In this document: one piece after another, positions 8,163 through 16,504 of the stretch
How positions within the stretch are numbered: the first letter of the stretch is position 1
How the letters are laid out: every line of letters begins with the position of its first letter
Source of the DNA: Epilithonimonas arachidiradicis
GTDB taxonomy: Bacteria; Bacteroidota; Bacteroidia; Flavobacteriales; Weeksellaceae
Length of the DNA stretch: 64,000 nucleotides
Assembly (NCBI RefSeq): GCF_003610695.1
Contig: NZ_RAQH01000003.1
Coordinates: 310,001-374,000, forward strand
Direction of reading: 5' to 3'
Notes under the pieces: generated by a model
What the model was told of the DNA's origin: nothing
Database searches by the model: none
What the model saw: the letters and a program-made list of their open reading frames with translations, nothing else
Translations under genes and position numbers: made by a program

Positions 8163-9293
8163 ATGAAAAAAATCCAAATGGTTGATTTACAAAGCCAGTA
8201 TTATAAAATTAAAAGTGAGGTTGATAATGCGGTTCTTAATGTATTGGATTCTGCAGCTTTTATAAACGGCCCCGAAGTCAAATCTTTCCAATCGGATCTT
8301 GAAAATTATCTGGACGTAAAGCACGTTATACCTTGTGCTAATGGGACCGATGCTTTGCAAATTGCATTAATGGCATTGGATCTGGAAGAAGGTGATGAAG
8401 TGATTACAGCAGATTTTACATTTGCAGCAACGGTAGAGGTAATTCATCTATTGAAATTAAAATCAGTTTTGGTTGACGTAGATTATGATACTTTTACCAT
8501 CGATACAGAAGCTGTAAGAAAAGCAATAACGCCAAAAACAAAAGCGATTATTCCTGTTCACCTGTTCGGTCAGTGTGGTAATATGGAAGAAATCCTGAAA
8601 ATTGCCAAGGAACATAATCTCTATGTAATCGAAGATAATGCTCAGGCGATTGGTGCTGATTTTATTTTCTCGGACGGAACGCAGAAAAAATCCGGAACAA
8701 TGGGAACAATTGGAACTACATCATTTTTCCCTTCCAAAAATTTGGGTTGCTACGGAGACGGCGGTGCCATTTTTACCAATGATGACGAATTAGCGCATAG
8801 ATTGAGAGGTATTGTCAACCACGGGATGTACGAGCGTTATTACCACGATGAGGTTGGCGTTAATTCCAGATTGGATAGCGTTCAGGCTGCAATTTTGAGA
8901 AAGAAACTACCAAACCTTGATTCTTATAATGAAGCGAGAAGGAAAGCGGCAGATTATTATGACGAAGCGTTTGCCGGACACGAAAATATTTTGACACCCA
9001 AAAGATCGGAAAATTCAACACATGTTTTTCATCAATATACTTTGAGAATCACCAACGGAAAACGTAATGAATTACAACAATTCTTAACAGAGAAAGAAAT
9101 TCCTGCGATGATTTATTATCCAGTGGCGCTTAGAAAACAGAAAGCTTATTTCCAAGACAGTAACCCAGCAGACTTCATCAATACGGATAAATTACTTGAC
9201 CAAGTAATTTCTTTACCAATGCATACAGAATTGGACGAAGAGCAGTTGAAATATATTACAGATTCTGTTTTGGAATTTTTTGCAAAAAACTAA
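8163..9293 (+). CDS. DegT/DnrJ/EryC1/StrS family aminotransferase
   Basis: The 376-residue product fits the PLP-dependent sugar aminotransferase family. It has the N-terminal ANGTDALQIALMAL segment that binds the cofactor phosphate, the EDNAQAIGA motif and the PLP lysine in SFFPSKNLGCYGDGG (residue 192). These enzymes transaminate keto-sugar nucleotides for lipopolysaccharide or capsule sugars. The start is the ATG at 8163; the frame extends further upstream only through a TTG. galE begins 25 bp downstream, so the pair probably supplies activated sugars for surface glycans. The specific sugar cannot be told from sequence. Confidence 0.9.
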   Translation: MKKIQMVDLQSQYYKIKSEVDNAVLNVLDSAAFINGPEVKSFQSDLENYLDVKHVIPCANGTDALQIALMALDLEEGDEVITADFTFAATVEVIHLLKLKSVLVDVDYDTFTIDTEAVRKAITPKTKAIIPVHLFGQCGNMEEILKIAKEHNLYVIEDNAQAIGADFIFSDGTQKKSGTMGTIGTTSFFPSKNLGCYGDGGAIFTNDDELAHRLRGIVNHGMYERYYHDEVGVNSRLDSVQAAILRKKLPNLDSYNEARRKAADYYDEAFAGHENILTPKRSENSTHVFHQYTLRITNGKRNELQQFLTEKEIPAMIYYPVALRKQKAYFQDSNPADFINTDKLLDQVISLPMHTELDEEQLKYITDSVLEFFAKN

Positions 9294-9318
9294 TAATTCA
9301 TAACTTATAATTAATTAA

Positions 9319-10338
9319 ATGTCCATACTTGTAACAGGCGGTTTAGGTTACATCGGTTCTCACACGGTTGTTGAACTTATTAATCACAATTTTGATGTCA
9401 TCATTGTAGATGATTTATCAAATTCTGAAAAATTCATACTTGATAATATCGAGGAAATCACAGGGAAAAGACCAATTTTCTATCCTTTCGATTTGAGAAG
9501 AAAAGAATTATTACAGCAAGTTTTCGAAGCGCACGATATCGAAGGTTGTATCAATTTTGCGGCTTCAAAAGCAGTAGGAGAGAGTATGACCGAGCCTTTA
9601 AAATATTATGAGAACAATTTGTTTTCATTGATTAATGTCCTTCAGGAATTTAAAGAAAGAAATATTTCCAACTTTATTTTCAGTTCATCCTGTACGGTTT
9701 ACGGTCAAGCCGACAAAATGCCGATTGACGAGAATACGCCTTTGAAAGAAGCCGAATCTTCTTACGGAAAAACCAAACAAATGGGCGAAGATATCCTGAA
9801 AGATTTTTCTCGAGCCTATAACAAAAGGGTTACTCTATTAAGATATTTCAATCCAATTGGTGCGCATCCAACAGCTTTGCTAGGAGAACTGCCTGCAGGA
9901 ATTCCAAATAATTTGGTTCCTTATGTTACGCAGACTGCCGCTGGAATCAGAGAAAAATTGAGCATTTGGGGTGATGATTATCCTACAGAAGACGGAACAG
10001 CTATTCGTGACTATATTTATGTTGTAGATTTGGCGAAAGCTCACGTTGCAGCTTTACAAAAACTGATGCATTCTGAGGAAGAAACAGTTTTGGATATTTA
10101 TAATTTGGGAACAGGAAAAGGATCCTCGGTTTTAGAAGTGGTAAAAGCATTTGAATTAGCGAACGATGTAGCGGTTCCTTACCAGATTTGCCCAAGAAGA
10201 GAAGGTGACATTACAATTGCTTATGCTAATGCCGACAAAGCTGAGAAAGAGCTCAACTGGAAATCAGAAACCACTTTGGAAGAAGCGCTCAAAACCACTT
10301 GGGAATGGCAGAAATATCTGAAAGACAGAAATAATTAA
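9319..10338 (+). CDS. galE: UDP-glucose 4-epimerase
   Basis: At 339 residues the protein has standard GalE length. It begins with the Rossmann motif TGGLGYIGSH, and includes the SSSCTVYG strand with the catalytic serine region and the YGKTK active site (Tyr149). Further matches to GalE are RYFNPIGAHP, GDDYPTEDGTAIRDYIYVVD and the C-terminal NADKAEKELNWK segment. It interconverts UDP-glucose and UDP-galactose with bound NAD. It follows the DegT aminotransferase by 25 bp and is closed by a strong terminator, giving a two-gene sugar-nucleotide unit. Confidence 0.95.
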   Translation: MSILVTGGLGYIGSHTVVELINHNFDVIIVDDLSNSEKFILDNIEEITGKRPIFYPFDLRRKELLQQVFEAHDIEGCINFAASKAVGESMTEPLKYYENNLFSLINVLQEFKERNISNFIFSSSCTVYGQADKMPIDENTPLKEAESSYGKTKQMGEDILKDFSRAYNKRVTLLRYFNPIGAHPTALLGELPAGIPNNLVPYVTQTAAGIREKLSIWGDDYPTEDGTAIRDYIYVVDLAKAHVAALQKLMHSEEETVLDIYNLGTGKGSSVLEVVKAFELANDVAVPYQICPRREGDITIAYANADKAEKELNWKSETTLEEALKTTWEWQKYLKDRNN

Positions 10339-10343
10339 TAAAC

Positions 10344-10374
10344 AAAAATCCAATCAAAGCAGATTGGATTTTTT
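10344..10374. terminator. Terminator after galE, overlapping the end of the convergent gene
   Basis: AAAAATCCAATC (10344-10355) pairs with GATTGGATTTTT (10362-10373) around a 6-base loop, followed by more T. The T-run reaches the stop codon of the convergent reductase gene (10373), so the hairpin can serve both strands. Confidence 0.9.
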
Positions 10375-11029
10375 ATTGTGTTTTCTTCTCGGCAAAACTG
10401 AAAATATTATGAAGTTTTATTTCCGAAAAACTATTGGATTTAATTTTAGAAGCAACAATCATCGCTTTCGCTAATACAGAAGTTGGTAAAGGCTGTTGAC
10501 TTTTGAATAGTCCTAATTTATTAAGGAATTTAATTGCTTTCAAACCTGTGATTTCCGCACTCCTATCAGAGTTTTTCCGTTCCAGCATTCCTGGTTTGAA
10601 GATAGTTGTCTTATCGAATTTCAGATTTTTCACAGCTTCCTCCAACTCACCTTTTATTCTGGAATAGAAGATTTTAGAATCAGGATTGGCGCCGTAGGCA
10701 GAAACCAGAATATAATCCTCTACACCGTTATCTTTCGCCGCTTTAGCAAAATTGAATTGATAGTCATAATCAATAACTTTTTGATTTTCTTTACTTCCCG
10801 CAGATTTCAGAGTTGTTCCAAGACAAGAAAAAGCAACATCGCCTTTCACAAGGTGTTTCCATTCTTCTGGATGGTCAAAATCCACAATATGCGCTATGAC
10901 TTTTTCATTGTGAAAATCAGAACGTCGTCTCACAAAAATATCGATTTGTTCGAAGTCAGCATCTTCACAAAGTTGATTTACGAGGTCATTTCCTGTAGCA
11001 CCGGTGGCACCAATTACCAAAGCTTTCAT
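10373..11029 (-). CDS. NAD(P)H-binding oxidoreductase, HTATIP2/YbjT-like
   Basis: The 218-residue protein starts MKALVIGATGATGNDLV, a TGATGxxG dinucleotide-binding motif of the atypical short-chain dehydrogenase class. VAFSCLGTTLKSAG (near residue 65) and VSAYGANPDSKIFYSRIKGELE (near residue 115) match the NAD(P)-binding proteins related to HTATIP2/TIP30. The frame stays open 34 codons upstream, but the Rossmann motif shows the true start is the ATG at 11029. The substrate is unknown. Upstream of its ATG lies a copy of the dispersed inverted-end repeat (11099-11191). Confidence 0.8.
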   Translation of the reverse strand: MKALVIGATGATGNDLVNQLCEDADFEQIDIFVRRRSDFHNEKVIAHIVDFDHPEEWKHLVKGDVAFSCLGTTLKSAGSKENQKVIDYDYQFNFAKAAKDNGVEDYILVSAYGANPDSKIFYSRIKGELEEAVKNLKFDKTTIFKPGMLERKNSDRSAEITGLKAIKFLNKLGLFKSQQPLPTSVLAKAMIVASKIKSNSFSEIKLHNIFSFAEKKTQ

Positions 11030-11098
11030 AAATAGAGATTTGATAATAAAGTTAAGGATTATTTTCGGGATTGAACTTTTGTAAGCTTTTATTTTTAT

Positions 11099-11191
11099 AA
11101 CCACAAAAGTAACAAAAGCTTTAAAATGCATGCGCCTTTCAAAAATTCAGAAAAGAAATGAAGTTCCAAATTCTTTGTGACTTTTGTGGTT
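11099..11191. repeat. MITE-like intergenic element, copy 1
   Basis: A 93-bp element lies between idi and the reductase gene. Its left end, AACCACAAAAGTAACAAAAG (11099-11118), is inverted relative to its right end, CTTTGTGACTTTTGTGGTT (11173-11191), with one mismatch and one indel. The interior is non-coding and shares a TAAAATGNAT stretch with copy 2. The arm itself is a tandem pair of CACAAAAG units. Confidence 0.85.
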
Positions 11192-11197
11192 GGAATT

Positions 11198-11707
11198 TCA
11201 ATTTAGCTGATTCCGATATTCAGCCCAAATGATTTTAAACCATTCTGTAAAATTGTCCGGATTTTCAGAAATTTCAGTTTGTAAATCAGGAATAGAAACA
11301 TACCGGATTTCCGAAACTTCTTCAGGATTCAAATCAAATTCTCCATCAAAGTTGCCTGTGAAAACATAATCCAACTCGTGTTCCCAAAGTCCTTCCCCAA
11401 CATCTGCTTTGTAAATAAAATGGAATTTTTCCGTCAACTCACAATCGATTCCTAATTCTTCCTTAATCCGTCTTGTCGCTGCATCCAGGTAAGATTCGTT
11501 TAGCCTTGGATGAGAACAGCAGGCATTGGTCCATTGGTTGGGTGAATGGTATTTCTCTTCGGCGCGCTTCTGCAAAAGCATTTCTCCCTTTTCGTTGAAC
11601 AGAAAAACCGAAAAAGCACGATGCAAAAGTCCATTTTCGTGCGCCTGCATTTTTTCCATTTGTCCCAAAACTTCATCCTGAGGATTGACCAAAACCACTT
11701 TTTCCAT
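11198..11707 (-). CDS. idi: Isopentenyl-diphosphate delta-isomerase, type I
   Basis: The 169-residue protein is a Nudix-fold type I IPP isomerase. It has VLVNPQDEVLGQMEK at the N-terminus, LLHRAFSVFLFNEKGEMLLQ, the active-site cysteine segment WTNACCSHPR (near residue 66) and the Nudix-like helix AATRRIKEELGI with its metal-binding glutamates. It interconverts isopentenyl and dimethylallyl diphosphate for isoprenoid synthesis (menaquinone, carotenoids). The stop codon comes 6 bp after the repeat at 11099-11191, which might affect its transcript end. Confidence 0.95.
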   Translation of the reverse strand: MEKVVLVNPQDEVLGQMEKMQAHENGLLHRAFSVFLFNEKGEMLLQKRAEEKYHSPNQWTNACCSHPRLNESYLDAATRRIKEELGIDCELTEKFHFIYKADVGEGLWEHELDYVFTGNFDGEFDLNPEEVSEIRYVSIPDLQTEISENPDNFTEWFKIIWAEYRNQLN

Positions 11708-12008
11708 AGAACAAAAATAAGGATTTTAAAACAAATTTTTAGGAGCTATTTCCCGCTTTCCGTTACAATCTTTTTCTTTTCCTTATGTGAAAGAAAAGAA
11801 AAAGGATTTCCACTACAATCGGGGCTATTAGATTTGTCTTTTTTAGAACATTTGTCGATAATTAGAGCATTATGTATTAAAATAATCAGCATAATATTTG
11901 TCATTCCGTAGGAATCTCGACAGCGACGTTTAGATTCCTACGGAATGACAAATATTATGTTATAATTTAGTTTTTGATAAACACTCAAACACTCAAACAC
12001 TCAGACAC
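11708..12008. other. Intergenic region between rsmA and idi holding two repeat structures
   Basis: About 300 bases hold no credible gene. The left part has a T-rich, purine-poor stretch upstream of idi. The right part holds the 70-bp perfect hairpin (11890-11959) and the 8-bp tandem repeat (from 11981). Promoter elements for idi (minus strand) should lie near 11710-11760 but I see no clear TANNTTTG box. Confidence 0.6.
11890..11959. repeat. Perfect 28-bp inverted repeat with a REP-type core
   Basis: Bases 11890-11917 are an exact reverse complement of 11932-11959, around a 14-base spacer (CGACAGCGACGTTT). The arms contain TCATTCCGTAGGAATCT, a motif I associate with dispersed intergenic repeats in flavobacterial genomes. 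It lies downstream of rsmA and upstream of idi, both on the minus strand, and could act as a transcript 3' end for rsmA or as a REP element. Only this copy is in the window. Confidence 0.88.
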
Positions 12009-12012
12009 TCAA
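11981..12012. repeat. Four-unit 8-bp tandem repeat overlapping the rsmA stop codon
   Basis: ACACTCAA occurs at 11981-11988 and 11989-11996, then ACACTCAG at 11997-12004, then ACACTCAA at 12005-12012. On the minus strand the first unit read supplies the TGA stop of rsmA at 12009-12011. Unit-number changes would move only sequence after the stop. Confidence 0.9.
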
Positions 12013-12785
12013 GCTCCCAAACTCACTTTCCACTCATTCGCAAACGCAATAAAATCAGCAACAGACAATTCTTCTGCTCGGATATCAAGGAAAGGATGAG
12101 ACTTTATATTTTCAGGGATACCAAGAACTTTCAGAGCGTTGCTCATCTTTTTACGTCTTTGCCCAAAACCAGCTTTTACGATTTGTTTGAATAGAACCTC
12201 ATTTCCAGCTAATCCTTCTTTCAAATTTCGGGTCATTCGGATGACGCCGGATTTTACTTTTGGAGGTGGATTGAAGACATTTTCGTGAACCGTAAAAAGA
12301 TATTCCACATCGTAATAAGCCTGAACCAAAACTGATAGAATTCCGTAATCTTTTGTTCTCGGTTTTGCGGCGGTTCTTTCCGCCACTTCTTTCTGGAACA
12401 TTCCGCTCATTTCTGGAACAAACTGGAAATTATCTATAATTTTAAACAAAATCTGAGACGAAATATTATAAGGAAAATTCCCAATCACAGCCAATTCTTC
12501 ATCAAAAACTTCCGGAATGTTGATTTTCAGAAAGTCGCCTACAAAATGTTGTTCTTCAAGTTTAGGGTAATGTTTTTTGAGATAGACAATAGATTCTTGG
12601 TCGATTTCTGCAACATAGATTTCTGACTCTTTTTCGAGAAGGAATTTTGTAAGTACGCCCATTCCCGGACCAACTTCCAAAACTTTTTTGTAGCCTTCAA
12701 AAGATAATGAATCTACAATGTTGCGTGCGATATTCTGGTCTGTAAGAAAATGTTGACCAAGATGTTTTTTTGCTCTAACGTCCAT
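12009..12785 (-). CDS. rsmA: 16S rRNA (adenine1518-N6/adenine1519-N6)-dimethyltransferase
   Basis: The 258-residue protein is RsmA/KsgA. It begins VRAKKHLGQHFLTDQNIARNI, has the SAM-binding motif VLEVGPGMGVLTKFLLE and the catalytic motif NFPYNISSQILFKI (NFPY in place of the more usual NLPY), and a C-terminal KAGFGQRRKKMSNAL helix typical of the family. It dimethylates two adenines in helix 45 of 16S rRNA during 30S assembly. Length is normal. The stop codon lies within an 8-bp tandem repeat, and a MITE-like repeat sits 35 bp upstream of the ATG. Confidence 0.96.
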   Translation of the reverse strand: MDVRAKKHLGQHFLTDQNIARNIVDSLSFEGYKKVLEVGPGMGVLTKFLLEKESEIYVAEIDQESIVYLKKHYPKLEEQHFVGDFLKINIPEVFDEELAVIGNFPYNISSQILFKIIDNFQFVPEMSGMFQKEVAERTAAKPRTKDYGILSVLVQAYYDVEYLFTVHENVFNPPPKVKSGVIRMTRNLKEGLAGNEVLFKQIVKAGFGQRRKKMSNALKVLGIPENIKSHPFLDIRAEELSVADFIAFANEWKVSLGA

Positions 12786-12820
12786 TTTGCAAAGATAGCG
12801 TAATTATAGTAGAAATTATA

Positions 12821-12937
12821 AACCACAAAAGTCACAAAAGAAAGCGTAAAATGGATTTCTAAAAAAAACAAAAAGTTTATCTATTAAGATTTTTTTTGAA
12901 TAGTTTGAGAAAATAAAACTTTGTGACTTTTGTGGTT
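12821..12937. repeat. MITE-like intergenic element, copy 2
   Basis: A 117-bp element lies between rsmA and the lactonase gene. AACCACAAAAGTCACAAAAG (12821-12840) at the left is the reverse complement of CTTTGTGACTTTTGTGGTT (12919-12937) at the right apart from one A. The interior is A/T-rich with no reading frame. It ends 8 bp before the stop codon of the lactonase gene. Confidence 0.9.
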
Positions 12938-12945
12938 AGAAAATA

Positions 12946-14073
12946 TCAATACATCTTCGTTTTCACACAAGTCACATTTTTGATGTGGACAGGTTTTCCA
13001 ACTTTCTTCAACATTCCGGTTTCTAAATTTCTTTTGAAAACAGTTACATCTTGCGAAATAACATTGGTCACAATAATGAACTTTCCAGTTTCATCAATCG
13101 CAAAAGTTCTTGGATGTTTTCCACCAGTTTTTTGATAACCGACAGATTCCAATTTTCCATCATTTAAGACTTTGAAAATTGCAATATTATTCTCTTTTCC
13201 TCTGTTCGTTGCATACAAGAACTTTCCGTCTGGCGAAATATGAACATCGGAACTTTCAAAACCTTCCTTGATTTTATCAGGATGTGTTGCAATTCTTTGG
13301 ATTTCTTTCAGTTTGTTATCAGAAAAATCATAAACTGAAATCATCCCAGCCAATTCCTCAATAGAATATGCTCGTTTTCCATCTTTGCTAAAAGTGATGT
13401 GTCTTGGTCCGCTCCCAGGTTTTGTATTGATGAAAGTATTTTGGCTATCAATTAAAGGTTGCTTCTGATTGGCATCAAATGGATATTGCAAAATTTTATC
13501 CGCTCCCAAATCTGCAAAAAGTACAGTTTTAAAATCGGGCGAAAAAACGACAGAATGCGTGTGTGCTTTCTCCTGCCTTTTCGCATCAACACCACTTCCT
13601 TCCGTGAATTTGAAATGTTGCGCTATCGAATCTATTTTACCATTTTCAAGAAGAGGAAAAACAGAAATAGTAGCTTGATTGTATGTTGCATTAATAAGCC
13701 ATTTTCCGCTTTTATCAACATTCACATAAACAGGATTTTCGCCGCCCGTTTTTTGTTGATTGAGAAAAGTTAATGTTTTCTTATCGGCATCAAATGCAAA
13801 AGAACTTACTGTTCCATAATTCGGAGTTTTGGCATCAGAAGATGCGTAAACGTATTTCCCGTCAGGCGAAACTGTGATATAACCTGGATTGATAACGTCA
13901 GAAGATGAAGCAACTTTAGTCAGTTTTCCGGTCTCGTGATCGAGTTCGTAAACATAAACCGCTTCCGAACCTTTGTCCCAATTGTAAGAACCAAAAAACA
14001 CAAATTGTTTTTGTGAATAAAGATTTGTGAAAATTAAGAAACTTAATAATAGAAAAATTTTTTGGAATTTCAT
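12946..14073 (-). CDS. Secreted lactonase-family beta-propeller protein
   Basis: The 375-residue protein has a signal peptide (residues 1-20, ending TNLYSQ) and a seven-bladed propeller of the Pgl/lactonase family, with repeats such as VSPDGKYVYASSD, DKSGKWLINATY, KPGSGPRHITFSKDGKRAY and ISPDGKFLYATNRG. Cytosolic relatives are 6-phosphogluconolactonases; a secreted copy must have a different substrate. The C-terminal tail is a divergent VTCVKTKMY. It lies 61 bp after the DUF5686 gene and is a clear paralogue of the gene at 16505-17617, so the three form one cluster. Confidence 0.85.
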   Translation of the reverse strand: MKFQKIFLLLSFLIFTNLYSQKQFVFFGSYNWDKGSEAVYVYELDHETGKLTKVASSSDVINPGYITVSPDGKYVYASSDAKTPNYGTVSSFAFDADKKTLTFLNQQKTGGENPVYVNVDKSGKWLINATYNQATISVFPLLENGKIDSIAQHFKFTEGSGVDAKRQEKAHTHSVVFSPDFKTVLFADLGADKILQYPFDANQKQPLIDSQNTFINTKPGSGPRHITFSKDGKRAYSIEELAGMISVYDFSDNKLKEIQRIATHPDKIKEGFESSDVHISPDGKFLYATNRGKENNIAIFKVLNDGKLESVGYQKTGGKHPRTFAIDETGKFIIVTNVISQDVTVFKRNLETGMLKKVGKPVHIKNVTCVKTKMY

Positions 14074-14134
14074 GGTGACGAATTAATCTGGAATTAAACA
14101 TTTACAGAATTAAACCTGTATTGTCACAAATTTC

Positions 14135-16447
14135 CTAAAAATTCATCTGGAAACCAAACTGAACACCGAATTTTCTTACATCGGTATTAGTTGTTTTGTG
14201 GTTCAGGTAATTTCCTCTCCAATTAAAATCGATTCTCATAATTCTGAAATTGCCCCAACCAATATTCTCAATTCCAAAACCATATTCGTAGTAAGGTTTT
14301 TCAGGTGTACTGAGATTAATGTTTCCAGCATTCATATTGATAGATTCTTGTCTCAGGCTTCCTACACCGGAGCGGAAAAATGCTACTTCTCTTAATTTTA
14401 GTTTTTTAATCAAAGGGATTTGAGATAAAATTTTTCCATTGAAATGATGTTCCAAAAACAGAACAGCATAAGAATCAGCAACAAATTCGTAATAATTCAT
14501 CAAAGAGAAAACACCGCGAACTAATCCATAAGATTGGTTGGCAGGCATCACATTTTGCAAAGCGAGTGGAAGCGCATCAAAGTTTTTACCAGCTTCAACA
14601 TTCGCAAATAATCTTCCCCAATTTCCTAAAATCACAGGTTGATAATAATAGAATTGTAATTTGTTGTAATTAAAATCAGAATTAAAAACGCCACCAACGC
14701 CTTTTGTGTATTTTAATATCAAAGTTGGATTATTGGCCAGAGCCGTCATCTCATAACGATCAACACCATAAGTGGAAAATTTGATTCCAGGTCTTGCGAT
14801 AATTGTTGCCGTGAATCTCGTATCATTCAAATCTGTTCGCAAAACGCCGCCTCTGTAATAATTGATATTGAATAAGTTGGAATCAGCAGATTCGATGCTT
14901 TGCTGTGTGGCATCCAGACGCAATTGGATATTTTTCCAAGGCTCAATACTTGTATAAAGACTTGTTTGTTTGACAGAACTCATAGAAGTCGTTTCGCCAC
15001 TGTTAAGTACAGAAGAAGAAGCAAAAGACCTTGTCATAATTCCCTCGTCCGTAGTCAACTGAACGCCTAATTGTAAAACATCTTTTCTAAAGCCTGCACC
15101 AACCTGAAAACGATTGGTCTTATTGAACATATATTTGGCTTCACCTCCAAATTTCCATTTTTGATCCCGGAAACCGTAAGCAGTGTAACCCTGGATTCGC
15201 CACATATCGTTTTTTCCGCGATAGGTTCTGAAACCGCCTCGGAGTCTTGTTCCTTCGATGTCGTTATAACCAAAAGACTGAAAAATATTCCCGAAATCAA
15301 TACCACTTTTCCCGATAGGAATATAGCCCGAGTTTCCGATTTCTACGATTTTGACAATTTTTTTGTACTTCGGATTATGTTCTAACTCGTCGTACATTTT
15401 GTAGATATTCTGCTGGCTGGTTGTTAGTGCTTCAGTTCTGTTGGCTTGCCAATATTCTTCGTCTTTAGCAACCATTTCATCTTCCGGAACAACGATTTTA
15501 TTGAGGAAGTCATCCGTTAATCCTTTGTCAAATTGATAATCGGAATAGTTGGCAACTCTTTTTGCAAGTACATATTTTGCTTTTTCCTTATCATTAAGAA
15601 CCAATTGCAGAGTTGTTTCATTTCTGACTGGGATAAAAGTAGAATCGTCAGGATTATCAAATTCCAAATCTGTAGCAATGTTTTTTACGAAATTGATATT
15701 AATTTTTTTATTCGTTTCCATCTCCACTTTCATCACATTGTATTTGTCCATAGAAATGTAAAGTCGCCCTTTCAGAGCCAATGCATCCTGATTTTTAGGC
15801 GTGAATCGAATCTCGTAAGATTTAACGGTATTAACTTCAATCGTATCCGTGATATTATAATCGAAAATACCGAAACCGTCTCTGGAGACAGGACTTACAA
15901 AACCGATATTCAGATAATTAATCGTGTTGTCATAAATATTGATATCCTGATACATATTCTGTATCGTCTTGGATACGATCTGATTGTTTTTCAATCCCGA
16001 AAGCCTTGTTGCAACCAAATCTTTGCGTTCTTTCTTCGGATTATTTTTACCATAAACATTGAAGATGCTTTCTGTGATGAAGATAGGAAGAACCGCTTTT
16101 CCCGCAATCTCGGAAGAATCATTGTATTTGAAAATGATAGAATCCATTCCACGAAACGCTTTTTTCTTGGTAAAAGCGCTATCAATATTGTCCAAACGAA
16201 AATCGATTTTCTCGTAAGTTTTGTATTGATAATCTTTGTGGAGCAGAAGTCCGTTGGATTTTTTCTTTTTCCAGACTTCCTGCATAATAGCATAAGCCGG
16301 GTTTTCTTTTTTGTTCTTATATTTTTTGACGCCTTTGATAACGACGTTTTCGATTTCATTCTCTTTTTCGGTTTGCGAAAACAGCAATCCGGAACAACAA
16401 ATCAGGAAAAAAGAGAGAATAAATTTATAATCAAGCATCGATTTCAT
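14135..16447 (-). CDS. DUF5686 family outer-membrane protein
   Basis: This 770-residue protein has a signal peptide (LSFFLICCSGLLFSQ) and then the DUF5686 opening, NVVIKGVKKYKNKKENPAYAIMQEVWKKKK. The usual N-terminal carboxypeptidase-regulatory (CarboxypepD_reg) domain is absent or reduced. The middle part is a beta-rich region, and from about residue 400 alternating strands end in FGVQFGFQMNF, an aromatic C-terminus typical of outer-membrane barrels. Function is unknown; related Bacteroidota proteins are often near TonB-linked systems. Start ATG at 16447; 16438 is a second option. Flanked on both sides by paralogous lactonase-fold genes at 57 and 61 bp spacing. Confidence 0.78.
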   Translation of the reverse strand: MKSMLDYKFILSFFLICCSGLLFSQTEKENEIENVVIKGVKKYKNKKENPAYAIMQEVWKKKKSNGLLLHKDYQYKTYEKIDFRLDNIDSAFTKKKAFRGMDSIIFKYNDSSEIAGKAVLPIFITESIFNVYGKNNPKKERKDLVATRLSGLKNNQIVSKTIQNMYQDINIYDNTINYLNIGFVSPVSRDGFGIFDYNITDTIEVNTVKSYEIRFTPKNQDALALKGRLYISMDKYNVMKVEMETNKKININFVKNIATDLEFDNPDDSTFIPVRNETTLQLVLNDKEKAKYVLAKRVANYSDYQFDKGLTDDFLNKIVVPEDEMVAKDEEYWQANRTEALTTSQQNIYKMYDELEHNPKYKKIVKIVEIGNSGYIPIGKSGIDFGNIFQSFGYNDIEGTRLRGGFRTYRGKNDMWRIQGYTAYGFRDQKWKFGGEAKYMFNKTNRFQVGAGFRKDVLQLGVQLTTDEGIMTRSFASSSVLNSGETTSMSSVKQTSLYTSIEPWKNIQLRLDATQQSIESADSNLFNINYYRGGVLRTDLNDTRFTATIIARPGIKFSTYGVDRYEMTALANNPTLILKYTKGVGGVFNSDFNYNKLQFYYYQPVILGNWGRLFANVEAGKNFDALPLALQNVMPANQSYGLVRGVFSLMNYYEFVADSYAVLFLEHHFNGKILSQIPLIKKLKLREVAFFRSGVGSLRQESINMNAGNINLSTPEKPYYEYGFGIENIGWGNFRIMRIDFNWRGNYLNHKTTNTDVRKFGVQFGFQMNF

Positions 16448-16504
16448 CTAGCATTAACCTTTTAATAACTATTTTTTATTTTAAATATTGTATCGATGAA
16501 AAAT

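Noticed and set aside
15533-16465. A 310-codon open frame on the plus strand, opposite the DUF5686 gene
   Set aside because: Its translation is a low-complexity, Phe/Ile-rich shadow of a well-supported gene, with no start signal or family motif.
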